Source: Paenibacillus sp. FJAT-29882 | Lineage (GTDB): Bacteria; Bacillota; Bacilli; Bacillales; DSM-1321 | Direction: 5' to 3' | Assembly (NCBI RefSeq): GCF_001510645.1 | Contig: NZ_LMVB01000001.1 | Span: 1 to 64,000 of the forward strand | Length of the DNA: 64,000 bases | Position numbers and translations under genes: made by a program | Part shown: piece after piece, positions 26,238 through 34,762 of the stretch | Position numbering within the stretch: the first letter of the stretch is position 1 | Layout: each line of letters opens with the position of its first letter | Notes under the pieces: generated by a model | The model's database searches: none | What the model was told of the DNA's origin: nothing | The model's input: the letters and a program-made list of their open reading frames with translations, nothing else

Positions 26238-26408
26238 ATCAATCTTGTTAAAAAAGCAACATCCGTAGAATTGAATTAGCTGGAACGCTATAGGTGGTGA
26301 AAGTCGTACAAACAAGAAGTGATAACCCAAATCCTTACCTATCTGTATGAAGAAGATTATAGAAGTAAAGGAAATGATTTTAAAGCAAAAGAACAGGGAG
26401 GCTTTAAA

Positions 26409-27163
26409 ATGAAACTAAATGTGGGTACAGAAGAAGCAATTAAAAGGTGGGATCGTTTCGCGGATACATATTCAGCAAATCATACCGAACAAGGAGACCT
26501 TCATAAAGAAGTTTTTTAAATCCAACTTTATTAACACTTATGGAAACGGTAAATAATAAAAAGATTTTAGATGCTGGGTGTGGTGAAGGGTATTTGAGTC
26601 GAATTTTAGCCAAGTCCGAAGCTATTGTAACTGCTGTGGATTATTCACTAAGAATGATAGAAATTGCTAAAGAGAAAACTCCAAATGGATTGTTAATTGA
26701 TTATAAGCAGGGGAATCGTGAGGACTTGAATTTTTTAGAAGATAAAAGTTTCGATTTAATAGTATCCAATATGGTTATTCAAGACCTGGCAAATTACGAA
26801 AAAGCATTTCAAGAAATGTATCGGTTATTAGTAGATGGAGGCTGTTTTATTTTTTCGATTTTACACCCATGTTTTGTTACTCCAGAAAGTGGTTGGGAGA
26901 GAACAAAAGACGGTAAAAAGTTGCATTGGAACGTAGATAAATATTTTTATGAAGGTGCGTATGAACAAAGGTTAGGTGATAAAGAACAAATGTTATTCTT
27001 CCATAGAACATTAACAAGTTATATAAACACTTTAATCAAAACGGGTTTTATTTTAGAAAGCATAGTAGAACCGAAGCCATCAAAAGTGATGTTAAAAAAA
27101 TATCCTTCATTTGAAGAAGATTTTAGATGTGCTGATTTTATTGTTTTTAAACTAAAAAAGTAA
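26409..27163 (+). pseudogene. SAM-dependent methyltransferase, split by a frameshift
   Basis: Two frames make one class I methyltransferase. The first, MKLNVGTEEAIKRWDRFADT..., ends at TAA right after a run of six T (26512-26517). The second resumes with METVNNKKILDAGCGEGYLS and carries motif I (DAGCGEGY), motif II VDYSLRMIEIAKEK and motif IV SNMVIQDL through to a normal C terminus. One more T would restore a continuous product of about 250 aa. Either the gene is newly broken, the base count is wrong, or slippage on the T run makes full-length protein. RBS CAGGGAGG. Confidence 0.75.
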
Positions 27164-27308
27164 AGTTAAATATTTGGGATTAGAAATCATCGTTCAACTA
27201 GCGGGTGTTATAGCGTGATAAGGGGAGGCGGCAACAACTTCCTTATTGTGATAACAGAGGAAATTGAAGCATTTACATTTCAAAACCAAGGTTTAAGTAA
27301 TCGGATTA

Positions 27309-27650
27309 TTAATTAGATGTCTCCTTAAAAGTAACGTTAATGACTCTGCCTGTCTCATTGTCATATTGAATATTTATTAATACACCGAATTCTCTTCCGT
27401 TATCTTTTAACCATAATTTGAACTTCTCAGTTGAGGACTGGGGTTCACTTATTCTTCCGATATGGAGATAATCAAGAATTCGGGCATACGGATACTTTAC
27501 TTGAGTTTTCTTTGTTGCAAAAACACCCCACTTAGCATATGAGGGAATCGGTTTAGGTTCGGCATATGCTGTATTTAATCCTTTTAGTGGATATACACAG
27601 TTAGTGCAAAGAAACAATGTTCCCAATAAACTAATCAGCAGCTTTCTCAT
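27309..27650 (-). CDS. Secreted DUF3889 (YqzG/YhdC) family protein
   Basis: 113 aa from the ATG behind AGGAGGTAATTAC; an upstream in-frame extension has no RBS. Signal peptide RKLLISLLGTLFLCTNCVY with likely cleavage after AYA. The mature part PSYAKWGVFATKKTQVKYPY, then ILDYLHIGRI and FKLWLKDNGREFGV, fits the short secreted YqzG/YhdC proteins. Function unknown. Confidence 0.82.
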   Translation of the reverse strand: MRKLLISLLGTLFLCTNCVYPLKGLNTAYAEPKPIPSYAKWGVFATKKTQVKYPYARILDYLHIGRISEPQSSTEKFKLWLKDNGREFGVLINIQYDNETGRVINVTFKETSN

Positions 27651-27866
27651 GTAATTACCTCCTGTGTTTTTGCTATTATCATTACATTCCAAACATAAAA
27701 TTATGTAGCGATACAGTGATTGATAACGTACATAAAAGTTATAGTTCTTGTTCAAGTAATGGGGGCAGATTATTTCAATAAGAATCTATATATGTATTGG
27801 GAATATTTGTTATGATGAAATAGGGGATTGTCGTTAGGAAGATTGCTGTTCAAGGGGGGCGTAGAT

Positions 27867-28319
27867 ATGAAATCTAAAAAGACATTAGTGATTATTGCTT
27901 TCGGTATAACATGTATAGCTATCATAATAAATCTATTAAAGAAGGACTTATGGGATGTAAACGAAGAGTTGTTAAAAGAAGAAGTATTATCAATAGGACA
28001 TTCCGTTGAAACAATAAATTTATTAGATGTAACACCGTTTGACTGGGATGTAGTATATTCCTTTGAACCATATACCCCGAAAGATACTATATATGAAACG
28101 GTAGGTTATAAATGGGGTACTATTAGCGAAACTGTCAATGAAGGTATGAATCAAATTGTATTTTTAAAAGATGGAAAAGTGGTCTGCTATTTATATGGGT
28201 ATCCTGAGAATAGTGGATATGGTATATCTTTTAAATATGGTAGTAATATGCTTAATGTTAAGAATGATTTAAGTTTTCAAGTAGAAAGAAGCGACAGTGT
28301 CGTATATTTGAGAAAATAA
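27867..28319 (+). CDS. Hypothetical membrane-anchored protein
   Basis: 150 aa from the ATG that follows AAGGGGGG. One N-terminal transmembrane segment (TLVIIAFGITCIAIIINLL), then an extracytoplasmic domain with FDWDVVYSFEPYTPKDTIYE and FLKDGKVVCYLYGYPE. The second half looks like proteins in Bacillus mobile or toxin-neighbour clusters, but I do not recognise a family. Low-GC codon use is shared with the next genes. Confidence 0.65.
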   Translation: MKSKKTLVIIAFGITCIAIIINLLKKDLWDVNEELLKEEVLSIGHSVETINLLDVTPFDWDVVYSFEPYTPKDTIYETVGYKWGTISETVNEGMNQIVFLKDGKVVCYLYGYPENSGYGISFKYGSNMLNVKNDLSFQVERSDSVVYLRK

Positions 28320-28489
28320 GTAAGGGAATGATTTCTTTAACTAACGGGTGCAAGAGTTGAAAATCAGGGGTGCTACGGCAATCCCTTTTTTTATTGCACT
28401 AACGGGGCAGGTTACTTTAAGAAGGAATTCAAACAATTGGTATTGAAACATTGACATATAACCATATATTTTCGGGAGGATTTAATAAA

Positions 28490-28648
28490 ATGGAAATAAA
28501 AAGTGGAGACCTAAGAGATGAGTTAAAATTCCTTCTTGAGGATTATAAAATAACGCCTTACACTTTTGGTTTAATTAGTGGTCTTGATGAAAAAACAGTT
28601 TTAGAGCTTGCAATAGTACACTATCACTATTCATATAATTTTGCTTAA
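28490..28648 (+). CDS. Short HTH-like protein, probably truncated
   Basis: 52 aa with RBS GGGAGG 8 bp before ATG: begins MEIKSGDLRDELKFLLEDYK and continues TPYTFGLISGLDEKTVLELA. This is the helix pair of a Cro/C1-like HTH domain found in larger Bacillus proteins; the remainder of the family length is missing after VHYHYSYNFA, so it may be a 3'-truncated gene. Confidence 0.45.
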   Translation: MEIKSGDLRDELKFLLEDYKITPYTFGLISGLDEKTVLELAIVHYHYSYNFA

Positions 28649-28693
28649 AAGTATAATGACGGAAAAACAAGAAATAGATTCGAGGTGAAGAAA

Positions 28694-29164
28694 ATGCCTT
28701 TTAGGATTATTCTCCAACTTGGTTTTGCTTTAATGCTTTTAATATTTTCAACTGGGGCTACTTTGTATGAAGGGAGTGAAATATTAGAAGATACTTGGGA
28801 ATGGAAATATACAGCGATTTTTTCTCAGATGAAGAATGGGCCAGTGGAAAACGTAAATGATATTTTGCCAATTGACTATTTTGTATATGCAGCTAAATTT
28901 GTGCCTACATTTCCTTTGCTTATGCTACTTGGTGGTACATATCTTATCATCCTTTTGGCGTATATTTTTCTCAGACGTAAAGATAAAATATTTTCATATA
29001 TCCTATCGTGTATGGGGGTTTTGTACTTGGGATTAAGTAGTTTTGTATCAAAATCTCCAACAATTGGTTTGAAAATTTTTTTCAATAGTTTTCTCTTTAT
29101 TGGCATTTTATTAATTGTTATTGCATTGCTTAGAATTTTTAATTATAAGACTAAAGAAATATAG
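28694..29164 (+). CDS. DUF4306 family membrane protein
   Basis: 156 aa from the ATG behind GAGGTGAAG. Four hydrophobic segments: one at the N terminus, then FPLLMLLGGTYLIILLAYIF, SYILSCMGVLYLGLSSFV and FNSFLFIGILLIVIALL. The signature line STGATLYEGSEILEDTWEWK is that of DUF4306 (B. subtilis YjdJ relatives). Role unknown. Confidence 0.75.
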   Translation: MPFRIILQLGFALMLLIFSTGATLYEGSEILEDTWEWKYTAIFSQMKNGPVENVNDILPIDYFVYAAKFVPTFPLLMLLGGTYLIILLAYIFLRRKDKIFSYILSCMGVLYLGLSSFVSKSPTIGLKIFFNSFLFIGILLIVIALLRIFNYKTKEI

Positions 29165-29325
29165 GAACTCTTATTTTGTATGGAACAAAAGGAGTGCTTT
29201 AAAAAAGTGGCTGTCTTTGTGATCGCCTTTTCTTATTATGTTAACGCAGTAGTTTATTAAAAAAAGCTTAATTACTCGAAAACGATAAAAAATAAACTGA
29301 AGAATTATATAGGGGGTGACTTATT

Positions 29326-29877
29326 ATGACCAAAGATATTGAAACCTTTCCGGTACTTGAAACTAATAGATTAGTATTAAGAAAAGTTGAAAAAGGCGAC
29401 GCCAACAGTATCATGAAATATATGTCTGATAAAGAAGTAATGAAATATTATGGTTTAGAACCTTTTAAAACAATAAGCGATGCCTTAAGCGAGATATCAT
29501 GGTACCAATCGATATTAAATGAAAAGACTGGAATAAGATGGGGAATTACTTTAAAAGGGGAAGATGAGGTGATTGGTAGTTGCGGCTTTCTTAACATGAT
29601 CTCCCAACATTACCGAACTGAAATTGGCTATGAGTTAAGTAAAAGTTATTGGGGGAAAGGAATAGCAAGTGAGGCGTTGGAAGCTGTAATAAGGTACGGA
29701 TTCGAACATTTGAAATTGCAAAGGATAGAAGCGTTAATTGAACCGCCTAATACACCCTCACAAAAGTTAGCAGAAAAGCAAGGCTTTATTAGAGAAGGAT
29801 TATTGAGAAATTATGAGTTTGCTTGCGGTAAATTTTATGATTTATATATGTATTCATTGTTAAAGCAAGACTTTTAA
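29326..29877 (+). CDS. GNAT N-acetyltransferase (RimJ/RimL type)
   Basis: 183 aa. Starts with TNRLVLRKVEKGDANSIMKY, carries the acetyl-CoA loop YELSKSYWGKGIASEALEAV and the closing RIEALIEPPNTPSQKLAEKQGF typical of RimJ/RimL acetyltransferases. RBS AGGGGGTGA. The substrate is a protein or peptide N terminus, or a small amine; it cannot be assigned. Confidence 0.88.
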   Translation: MTKDIETFPVLETNRLVLRKVEKGDANSIMKYMSDKEVMKYYGLEPFKTISDALSEISWYQSILNEKTGIRWGITLKGEDEVIGSCGFLNMISQHYRTEIGYELSKSYWGKGIASEALEAVIRYGFEHLKLQRIEALIEPPNTPSQKLAEKQGFIREGLLRNYEFACGKFYDLYMYSLLKQDF

Positions 29878-30118
29878 ATACTGTTAGAATGTGACTGGGT
29901 TAAGGCTGTGGTTTATATACGTTCCCTAGATCCTGTAAACGGACTTCCCACTTTTTACGATCTTTTAAATAATTTTAAATTATCATATAATAAAAATAAT
30001 TATGATACACTATATATGGTAATAATTGAGGCAGAAAAGATGTGTGGCTAGTTCGCGTCTTAGCTTGGTGTGGCGCTTACATCTTCTAGGCTAATTTTAG
30101 GGGAAAAGGTTGATAAAA

Positions 30119-31621
30119 ATGAGCAGTAGTGAAACTAAAACAGACGTCATTTTAATTGGCGCCGGAATCATGAGTGCGACTTTAGGGACATTCTTGAAAG
30201 AATTAGTACCGGAATGGGAAATTAAAGTGTTTGAGAAGCTAGAAAATGCAGGAGAGGAAAGCTCTAACGAATGGAATAATGCGGGAACGGGGCATGCGGC
30301 ATTGTGCGAGCTTAACTACACGGTCGAAAAACCGGACGGATCTGTAGATATTAGTAAAGCCATAAAAATTAATGAACAATTTCAGGTTTCCATGCAGTTT
30401 TGGTCTTATCTTGTAAACAGCAAGCTGATAAAAAATCCGCAGGACTTTATCATGCCATTGCCCCATATGAGTATGGTACAAGGAGATAAAAATGTAACTT
30501 TCTTAAAGAATCGTTTTGAAGCGCTGTCAAACAATCCTCTTTTCCAAGGGATGGAGTTTTCTGATGACCCAGCAAAACTGATGGAATGGATTCCGCTAAT
30601 TATGCAAGACCGTCCATCGAATGAAGCGATAGCGGCAACAAAAATCAACTCTGGAACGGATGTCAACTTTGGTGCTTTAACGCACATGTTGTTTGACCAC
30701 TTAAAGACTAAAAACGTCGATATCAAATTTAAACATAGTGTTGATAATATGAAACGTACTAGTGATGGCCTATGGGAAGTAAAAGTACGTAATGTTGATA
30801 GTGGTAGCGTCGAACGCCATACTGCAAAATTCGTCTTTATCGGAGGCGGGGGAGGAAGTTTGCATTTACTGCAAAAGTCTGGTATTCCTGAAGGGAAACA
30901 TATTGGCGGATTCCCAGTAAGCGGAATTTTCATGGCGTGTAATAATCCAGAAGTTGTTGCCAAACACCATGCAAAAGTATACGGAAAAGCTAAAGTTGGC
31001 GCTCCACCAATGTCTGTTCCGCATCTTGATACACGTTTTATCGACAATAAAAAATCGTTGCTATTTGGACCATTTGCCGGCTTCTCACCAAAGTTTTTAA
31101 AAACAGGTTCAATGTTCGATTTAGTAACGTCCATAAAACCGAATAATCTCTTAACTATGTTGGCAGCAGGCGCAAAAGAGATGGCATTGACAAAATACTT
31201 GATCCAGCAAGTGATGTTATCGAAAGAACAGCGCATGGAAGAGTTACGAGAGTTTATCCCGACCGCAAGATCTGAGGATTGGGATTTAGTAGTAGCGGGC
31301 CAACGTGTACAAGTGATCAAAGATACTGTTGAATGCGGCAAAGGAACGCTTCAATTCGGTACCGAAGTTATTACTGCAGCCGATGGCTCGATTGCAGCAT
31401 TACTAGGAGCTTCTCCAGGTGCTTCTACTGCTGTTCACGTTATGCTTGAGGTAATGAATAAATGCTTCCCGCAACATATGCATGAGTGGGAACAAAAAAT
31501 CAAAGAAATGATTCCTTCTTATGGTGTGTCACTAATGGAGAATCCAGAGCTTTTGCACGAAATTCATACTTCAACAGCAGAAGCGCTTGGTCTACGCGAA
31601 AAAGAGCTAGTCTATAGTTAA
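30119..31621 (+). CDS. mqo: Malate:quinone oxidoreductase
   Basis: 500 aa from the ATG 9 bp after GGGGAAAAGG (an in-frame TTG lies three codons upstream). Peripheral membrane FAD enzyme that oxidises malate and reduces menaquinone, so it uses the product of the men genes earlier in the window. FAD motif [20 protein letters not shown] near residues 11-30; family lines [32 protein letters not shown] and [16 protein letters not shown]. subtilis lacks mqo, so this belongs to the accessory block. Confidence 0.96.
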   Translation: MSSSETKTDVILIGAGIMSATLGTFLKELVPEWEIKVFEKLENAGEESSNEWNNAGTGHAALCELNYTVEKPDGSVDISKAIKINEQFQVSMQFWSYLVNSKLIKNPQDFIMPLPHMSMVQGDKNVTFLKNRFEALSNNPLFQGMEFSDDPAKLMEWIPLIMQDRPSNEAIAATKINSGTDVNFGALTHMLFDHLKTKNVDIKFKHSVDNMKRTSDGLWEVKVRNVDSGSVERHTAKFVFIGGGGGSLHLLQKSGIPEGKHIGGFPVSGIFMACNNPEVVAKHHAKVYGKAKVGAPPMSVPHLDTRFIDNKKSLLFGPFAGFSPKFLKTGSMFDLVTSIKPNNLLTMLAAGAKEMALTKYLIQQVMLSKEQRMEELREFIPTARSEDWDLVVAGQRVQVIKDTVECGKGTLQFGTEVITAADGSIAALLGASPGASTAVHVMLEVMNKCFPQHMHEWEQKIKEMIPSYGVSLMENPELLHEIHTSTAEALGLREKELVYS

Positions 31622-31751
31622 TTCTTTGGATGTAGAAATAAAGGTGTTACATGAACAAGTTTAAGCAACATTTTCATCGATGAAGAGATTGAAAAGGCAA
31701 AGATTGAAAAACAGAGATAAAATAATAGAATATCATCGGAAATAAAACACA

Positions 31752-31789
31752 GAACCTTTGAAATCTATGGATTTAAGGTTCTTTTTTTT
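31752..31789 (+). terminator. Terminator of mqo
   Basis: GAACCTT...AAGGTTC stem extended by partial pairing of TGAAAT with GGATTT, then seven T. Confidence 0.8.
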
Positions 31790-31890
31790 AGATTAGCAGT
31801 TAGAGGCTACAGTGACCCGTACCAAAAGTAAGGGCGAATTTTCTATGATATTCGTAATACTAAGGCTATAAAAGTATAGATTTTAAACAA

Positions 31891-31925
31891 ATAAAAAAAC
31901 AGCTGCCGTAAATTTCCCGACAGCC
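31891..31925 (-). terminator. Terminator of the GTGKG-repeat gene
   Basis: The minus strand reads GCTGTCGGGAAATTTACGGCAGC then a run of T, about 25 bp after the gene's stop. Confidence 0.8.
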
Positions 31926-31946
31926 GGGGTAAGGTTATCTTTACCC

Positions 31947-32288
31947 TTACTTGCCCTTACCTTTACCTTTACCCTTTCCTTTGCCAGTACCACCTGTGCC
32001 AGTACCACCTGTGCCAGTACCACCTTTGCCAGTGCCACCTTTGCCAGTGCCACCTTTGCCAGTGCCACCTTTGCCAGTGCCACCTTTGCCAGTGCCACCT
32101 TTGCCAGTGCCACCTTTGCCAGTGCCACCAGTGCCAGTACCACCTTTGCCAGTGCCACCTTTGCCAGTGCCACCAGTGCCAGTACTACCAGTGCCGGTAC
32201 CTTTTGCTACTGGATTTCGAGTTAAGAATTCATCCAGTCCTGTTTTTTCTGCTTGTTCAATTAATTCTAAAATTTCGGCTCTTCCCAT
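31947..32288 (-). CDS. GTGKG pentapeptide-repeat protein, candidate spore-coat protein
   Basis: 113 aa. A 30-residue amphipathic head (MGRAEILELIEQAEKTGLDE, then FLTRNPVAKG) is followed by 15 consecutive five-residue units, GTGKG or GTGTG with one STGTG, and a (KG)n tail. Each unit is one 15-bp DNA repeat, complement of CCACCTTTGCCAGTG. There is no signal peptide. The RBS is AAAGGTGG, and a SigK-like promoter lies upstream. It is divergent from cotH, as cotG is in B. subtilis; CotG is also a basic repeat protein and a CotH substrate. Thr could be phosphorylated and Lys methylated by the neighbours. The Pro-rich frame on the other strand is a mirror of the repeat and lacks an RBS. Confidence 0.75.
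   Translation of the reverse strand: MGRAEILELIEQAEKTGLDEFLTRNPVAKGTGTGSTGTGGTGKGGTGKGGTGTGGTGKGGTGKGGTGKGGTGKGGTGKGGTGKGGTGKGGTGTGGTGTGGTGKGKGKGKGKGK
31985..32210. repeat. 15-bp tandem repeat array inside the GTGKG gene
   Basis: About 15 head-to-tail units of CCACCTTTGCCAGTG and close variants (CCACCTGTGCCAGTA, CCACCAGTGCCAGTA). The middle run of seven units is almost identical, which points to recent expansion by slippage, and length variation between strains is expected. Confidence 0.9.
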
Positions 32289-32334
32289 TTATAAAACCAC
32301 CTTTCGCTAAAACTCCTTAAAATATAAGGTAGTG

Positions 32335-32363
32335 TATATTATGAAATCTTATTTTATTTGTCC
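32335..32363 (-). promoter_or_regulatory. SigK-type promoter of the GTGKG gene
   Basis: The minus strand reads GGAC, 16 bp, CATAATATA. This matches the mother-cell SigK consensus (AC, 16-17 bp, CATANNNTA) exactly in the -10 region. The predicted start lies about 40 bp before the ATG. Confidence 0.65.
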
Positions 32364-32454
32364 TATGTCTTTGTTCTATTTTATGTATTTTATTTTATTA
32401 TCAAATGTACTCCCTTCCTCATAAGATGGAATGTAAAAAAGAAGGTATGATGTT

Positions 32455-33537
32455 ATGCAACATAATATTCCTACAATCAGTATTTTTATTGAATCTAGGC
32501 ACCTTGAAGAACTGGAAGATAACGTTTGGGATGAGGAGTCTCATCCTGCCAGACTAGTAGTAGACAACACTTCATACGATATTGGTATTACTTATCGAGG
32601 AGATCACATACGTAATTTCCCAAAGAAATCGTATAGAATTGACTTTGGAACATATAATGAAGAATTTAAAGGGCGCGAAGTTCACCTTAATGCTGAATAT
32701 CGCGATCCCTCATTAATTCGAAACAAGTTATCCTTTGATTTTTTTCGAAATATTGGGAGTGTTTCTCCTGATTGTAAGCATGTTGTCATCGAACTTAATG
32801 GAAAGCCTATGGGCATTTATTTACAGCTTGAATCGGTAGATGAATGGTTTTTGCAAAAAAGACAGCTTTCGTATGGTCCAATCTTTTACGCAACGAATTA
32901 TCATGCTAATTTTTCCTTATTAACTCCGAAACGTAAACCAAAATCATCTTTGCTATCCGGGTATGACCGGAAATTAGGGAAAGCTGAGGATGACCTTGAT
33001 TTAGAAATGCTCATATATAAAATTAATACAATTTCAAGGAACGATTTTGGTGAAGAAATTGCAAAAAACATGGATGTAAAAAAATATTTGTTGTGGCTAT
33101 GTGGTGTGGTTTGTACACAAAACTTTGATGGTTTCATTCACAATTATGCACTATATCGAAATGGTGAAAATGGATTGTTCGAGATGATTCCCTGGGATTA
33201 TGATGCAACATGGGGCAGGGATTGGGATGGGGAAATGATGGAATACGATTATGTTCCTATAGAAGGCTATAATACACTCACTGCACGTCTTCTTGATGTA
33301 AAGGTATTCCGTGATCAATACCGTCTTATCCTTGAAGAAATTTTGGAAACTGCGTTTACAATTGAGGCGTTAGAACCAATCATTACAAATCTGCATAGGC
33401 AAATACGCCCTTATATAACTTTAGATCCATATAAAAAGAAGTCGATCGATATGTTTGATAATGAGCCAGAACTTATCCTACGATATATTTCAAATCGGAA
33501 TAGATATCTTCGCGAGCATCTGAAGGATTTGACATAA
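32455..33537 (+). CDS. cotH: CotH family spore-coat protein kinase
   Basis: 360 aa, the usual CotH length. CotH is an atypical kinase that phosphorylates coat proteins such as CotB and CotG and controls outer-coat assembly. Visible: KKSYRIDF (57-64, nucleotide-side Lys), GIYLQLESVDEWFL (120-133), the catalytic-loop-like NFDGFIHNY (223-231) and the metal-binding PWDYDATWGRD (Asp248/Asp250). RBS AAGAAGG. The upstream CATAAGATG (32420-32428) is a weak SigK-like -10. The SET gene starts 13 bp downstream, so the two are probably one operon. Confidence 0.92.
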   Translation: MQHNIPTISIFIESRHLEELEDNVWDEESHPARLVVDNTSYDIGITYRGDHIRNFPKKSYRIDFGTYNEEFKGREVHLNAEYRDPSLIRNKLSFDFFRNIGSVSPDCKHVVIELNGKPMGIYLQLESVDEWFLQKRQLSYGPIFYATNYHANFSLLTPKRKPKSSLLSGYDRKLGKAEDDLDLEMLIYKINTISRNDFGEEIAKNMDVKKYLLWLCGVVCTQNFDGFIHNYALYRNGENGLFEMIPWDYDATWGRDWDGEMMEYDYVPIEGYNTLTARLLDVKVFRDQYRLILEEILETAFTIEALEPIITNLHRQIRPYITLDPYKKKSIDMFDNEPELILRYISNRNRYLREHLKDLT

Positions 33538-33550
33538 AGGAGGAAATACT

Positions 33551-33922
33551 GTGGGACCAATCGTTATGAGAAATACGGGGAAGTATGGTCGAGGGATATT
33601 TGCAAACCGTAATATTAAGAATGACGAATTAATTGAGGAAGCGCCAGTGATTGTTATTCCTAAAAAAGAATGGAAGGTAATGAGGGATAGTATTCTCCTG
33701 AACTATGTTTTCTGGTGGGAAGAGGGTAAAGCTCTCGCTTTAGGATATGGTTCATTATACAATCACTCTTACACTCCTAATGCTGGGTATATAACTAACA
33801 TTAAAAACCAATCGATAGACTTCTATGCAAGGAAAGATATTCATAAGGGAGAAGAAATAATGATCAATTATAATGGAGACCCAAAGGATCAATCTCCATT
33901 ATGGTTTAAAGTTAGAGAGTGA
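33551..33922 (+). CDS. SET domain protein (lysine methyltransferase family)
   Basis: 123 aa, GTG start 7 bp after AGGAGG. Almost the entire protein is a SET domain: KYGRGIFANRNIKNDELIEE at the start, the SAM/knot motif SLYNHSYTPNAGY in the middle (NHS), and the closing knot IMINYNGD. SET enzymes place methyl groups on protein lysines. It has no post-SET cysteines, as is usual for small bacterial members. Co-transcription with cotH and the nearby Lys-rich coat candidate suggest a spore role; the substrate is unproved. Confidence 0.85.
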   Translation: MGPIVMRNTGKYGRGIFANRNIKNDELIEEAPVIVIPKKEWKVMRDSILLNYVFWWEEGKALALGYGSLYNHSYTPNAGYITNIKNQSIDFYARKDIHKGEEIMINYNGDPKDQSPLWFKVRE

Positions 33923-34690
33923 AATTCGTTGCCTTGCATGTGGGGGAGTTCTCAGGTCCTTTTTTTGAAATGATGAAAACTAACGTAAGGTTTTGATGAA
34001 TGAGATTATTATTGTCTTCGGAATTAAAAAACGATTGATTACAAGAAATTGTCCATGTATGATAACCCTTTTAAATCCCTTTTGATTTCTTATTAGGAAA
34101 TGATTATGGAAGGGGAGCTTTTTATTACAAATTTGATTCTTGTATCTAATCAAATCCTATATTAGTTGGCTTTTTTTGCAGTTTTATCCATTACGGTGAA
34201 CCGTATCGAAAGTGATAGTAGACTCTAAAAGGAAAAAATTGAAGTTCATAATATAACTATAGAATTTATGTATTTAATCCGAAATTCCCCTTAAAACGAA
34301 TGCTTTACTACTTAAGAGTAAAGCATTTTTTTATTCAACTACCATGAAAATAAACTTCTATAACTTCGAAAAAAGACAATACCTAAGAAGACCCTTCTCA
34401 TTCGTTAAAAAATGGAGAGAGCCAGAATTTATTGAGCTATGGATTGACTGGATAAGAACCAATATGGACAGTTCACAATATTTTCAATCTCTGTAGTGCA
34501 GCAGTGGTATTTCCGCTGCATGGATGGTTAACCGGGTGCTTTAATGAAAAAGCACGACTGTCTTGTCTTTATGATATCCGTTCTTATTGTGCAAGCGAGA
34601 CAAGTTAATGCAAGAATCCCTAACATTCACTCTGATTGACTGCATAGTATAGTCGAACTGCATACTAATAAGTTTTTAATAACTACGCAC
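33923..34690. other. Long intergenic region after the SET gene
   Basis: About 770 bp with an intrinsic terminator near 34.3 kb and several small hairpins around 34,500-34,600. A 50-codon open frame at 34344-34496 has no ribosome site. No repeat of the R1-R4 families is present. Confidence 0.4.
34299..34334 (+). terminator. Intrinsic terminator
   Basis: AATGCTTTA/TAAAGCATT stem followed by a run of T, with AT-rich sequence on both sides so it may work in both directions. Confidence 0.75.
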
Positions 34691-34718
34691 ACCAAACTAA
34701 TTGTACGTACATAAAATG
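34691..34718 (+). promoter_or_regulatory. Possible SigK-type promoter of the cupin gene
   Basis: AC at 34691-34692, 17 bp, CATAAAATG at 34710-34718. One mismatch to CATANNNTA at the last position. Confidence 0.4.
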
Positions 34719-34762
34719 CCTAGAAGGTTTGTTTATATCTAATGTAAAGGTGGAAAAAATTT

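Noticed and set aside
30001-30110. Stem-loop in the mqo leader considered as a riboswitch or T-box
   Set aside because: AAGATGT/ACATCTT can pair, but no T-box sequence, terminator or known aptamer motif is present.
31985-32210. Tandem array considered as a CRISPR
   Set aside because: The units are 15 bp, contiguous, in frame and without spacers; no cas gene is present.
31951-32310. A 119-aa proline/valine-rich open frame opposite the GTGKG gene
   Set aside because: It is the antisense reading of the 15-bp repeats, without an RBS; the minus-strand frame has RBS, promoter, a non-repeat head and a terminator.
34344-34496. A 50-codon frame rich in aromatic and basic residues
   Set aside because: It follows a terminator, has no ribosome site and no recognised family. 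Could be re-examined if conserved in relatives.
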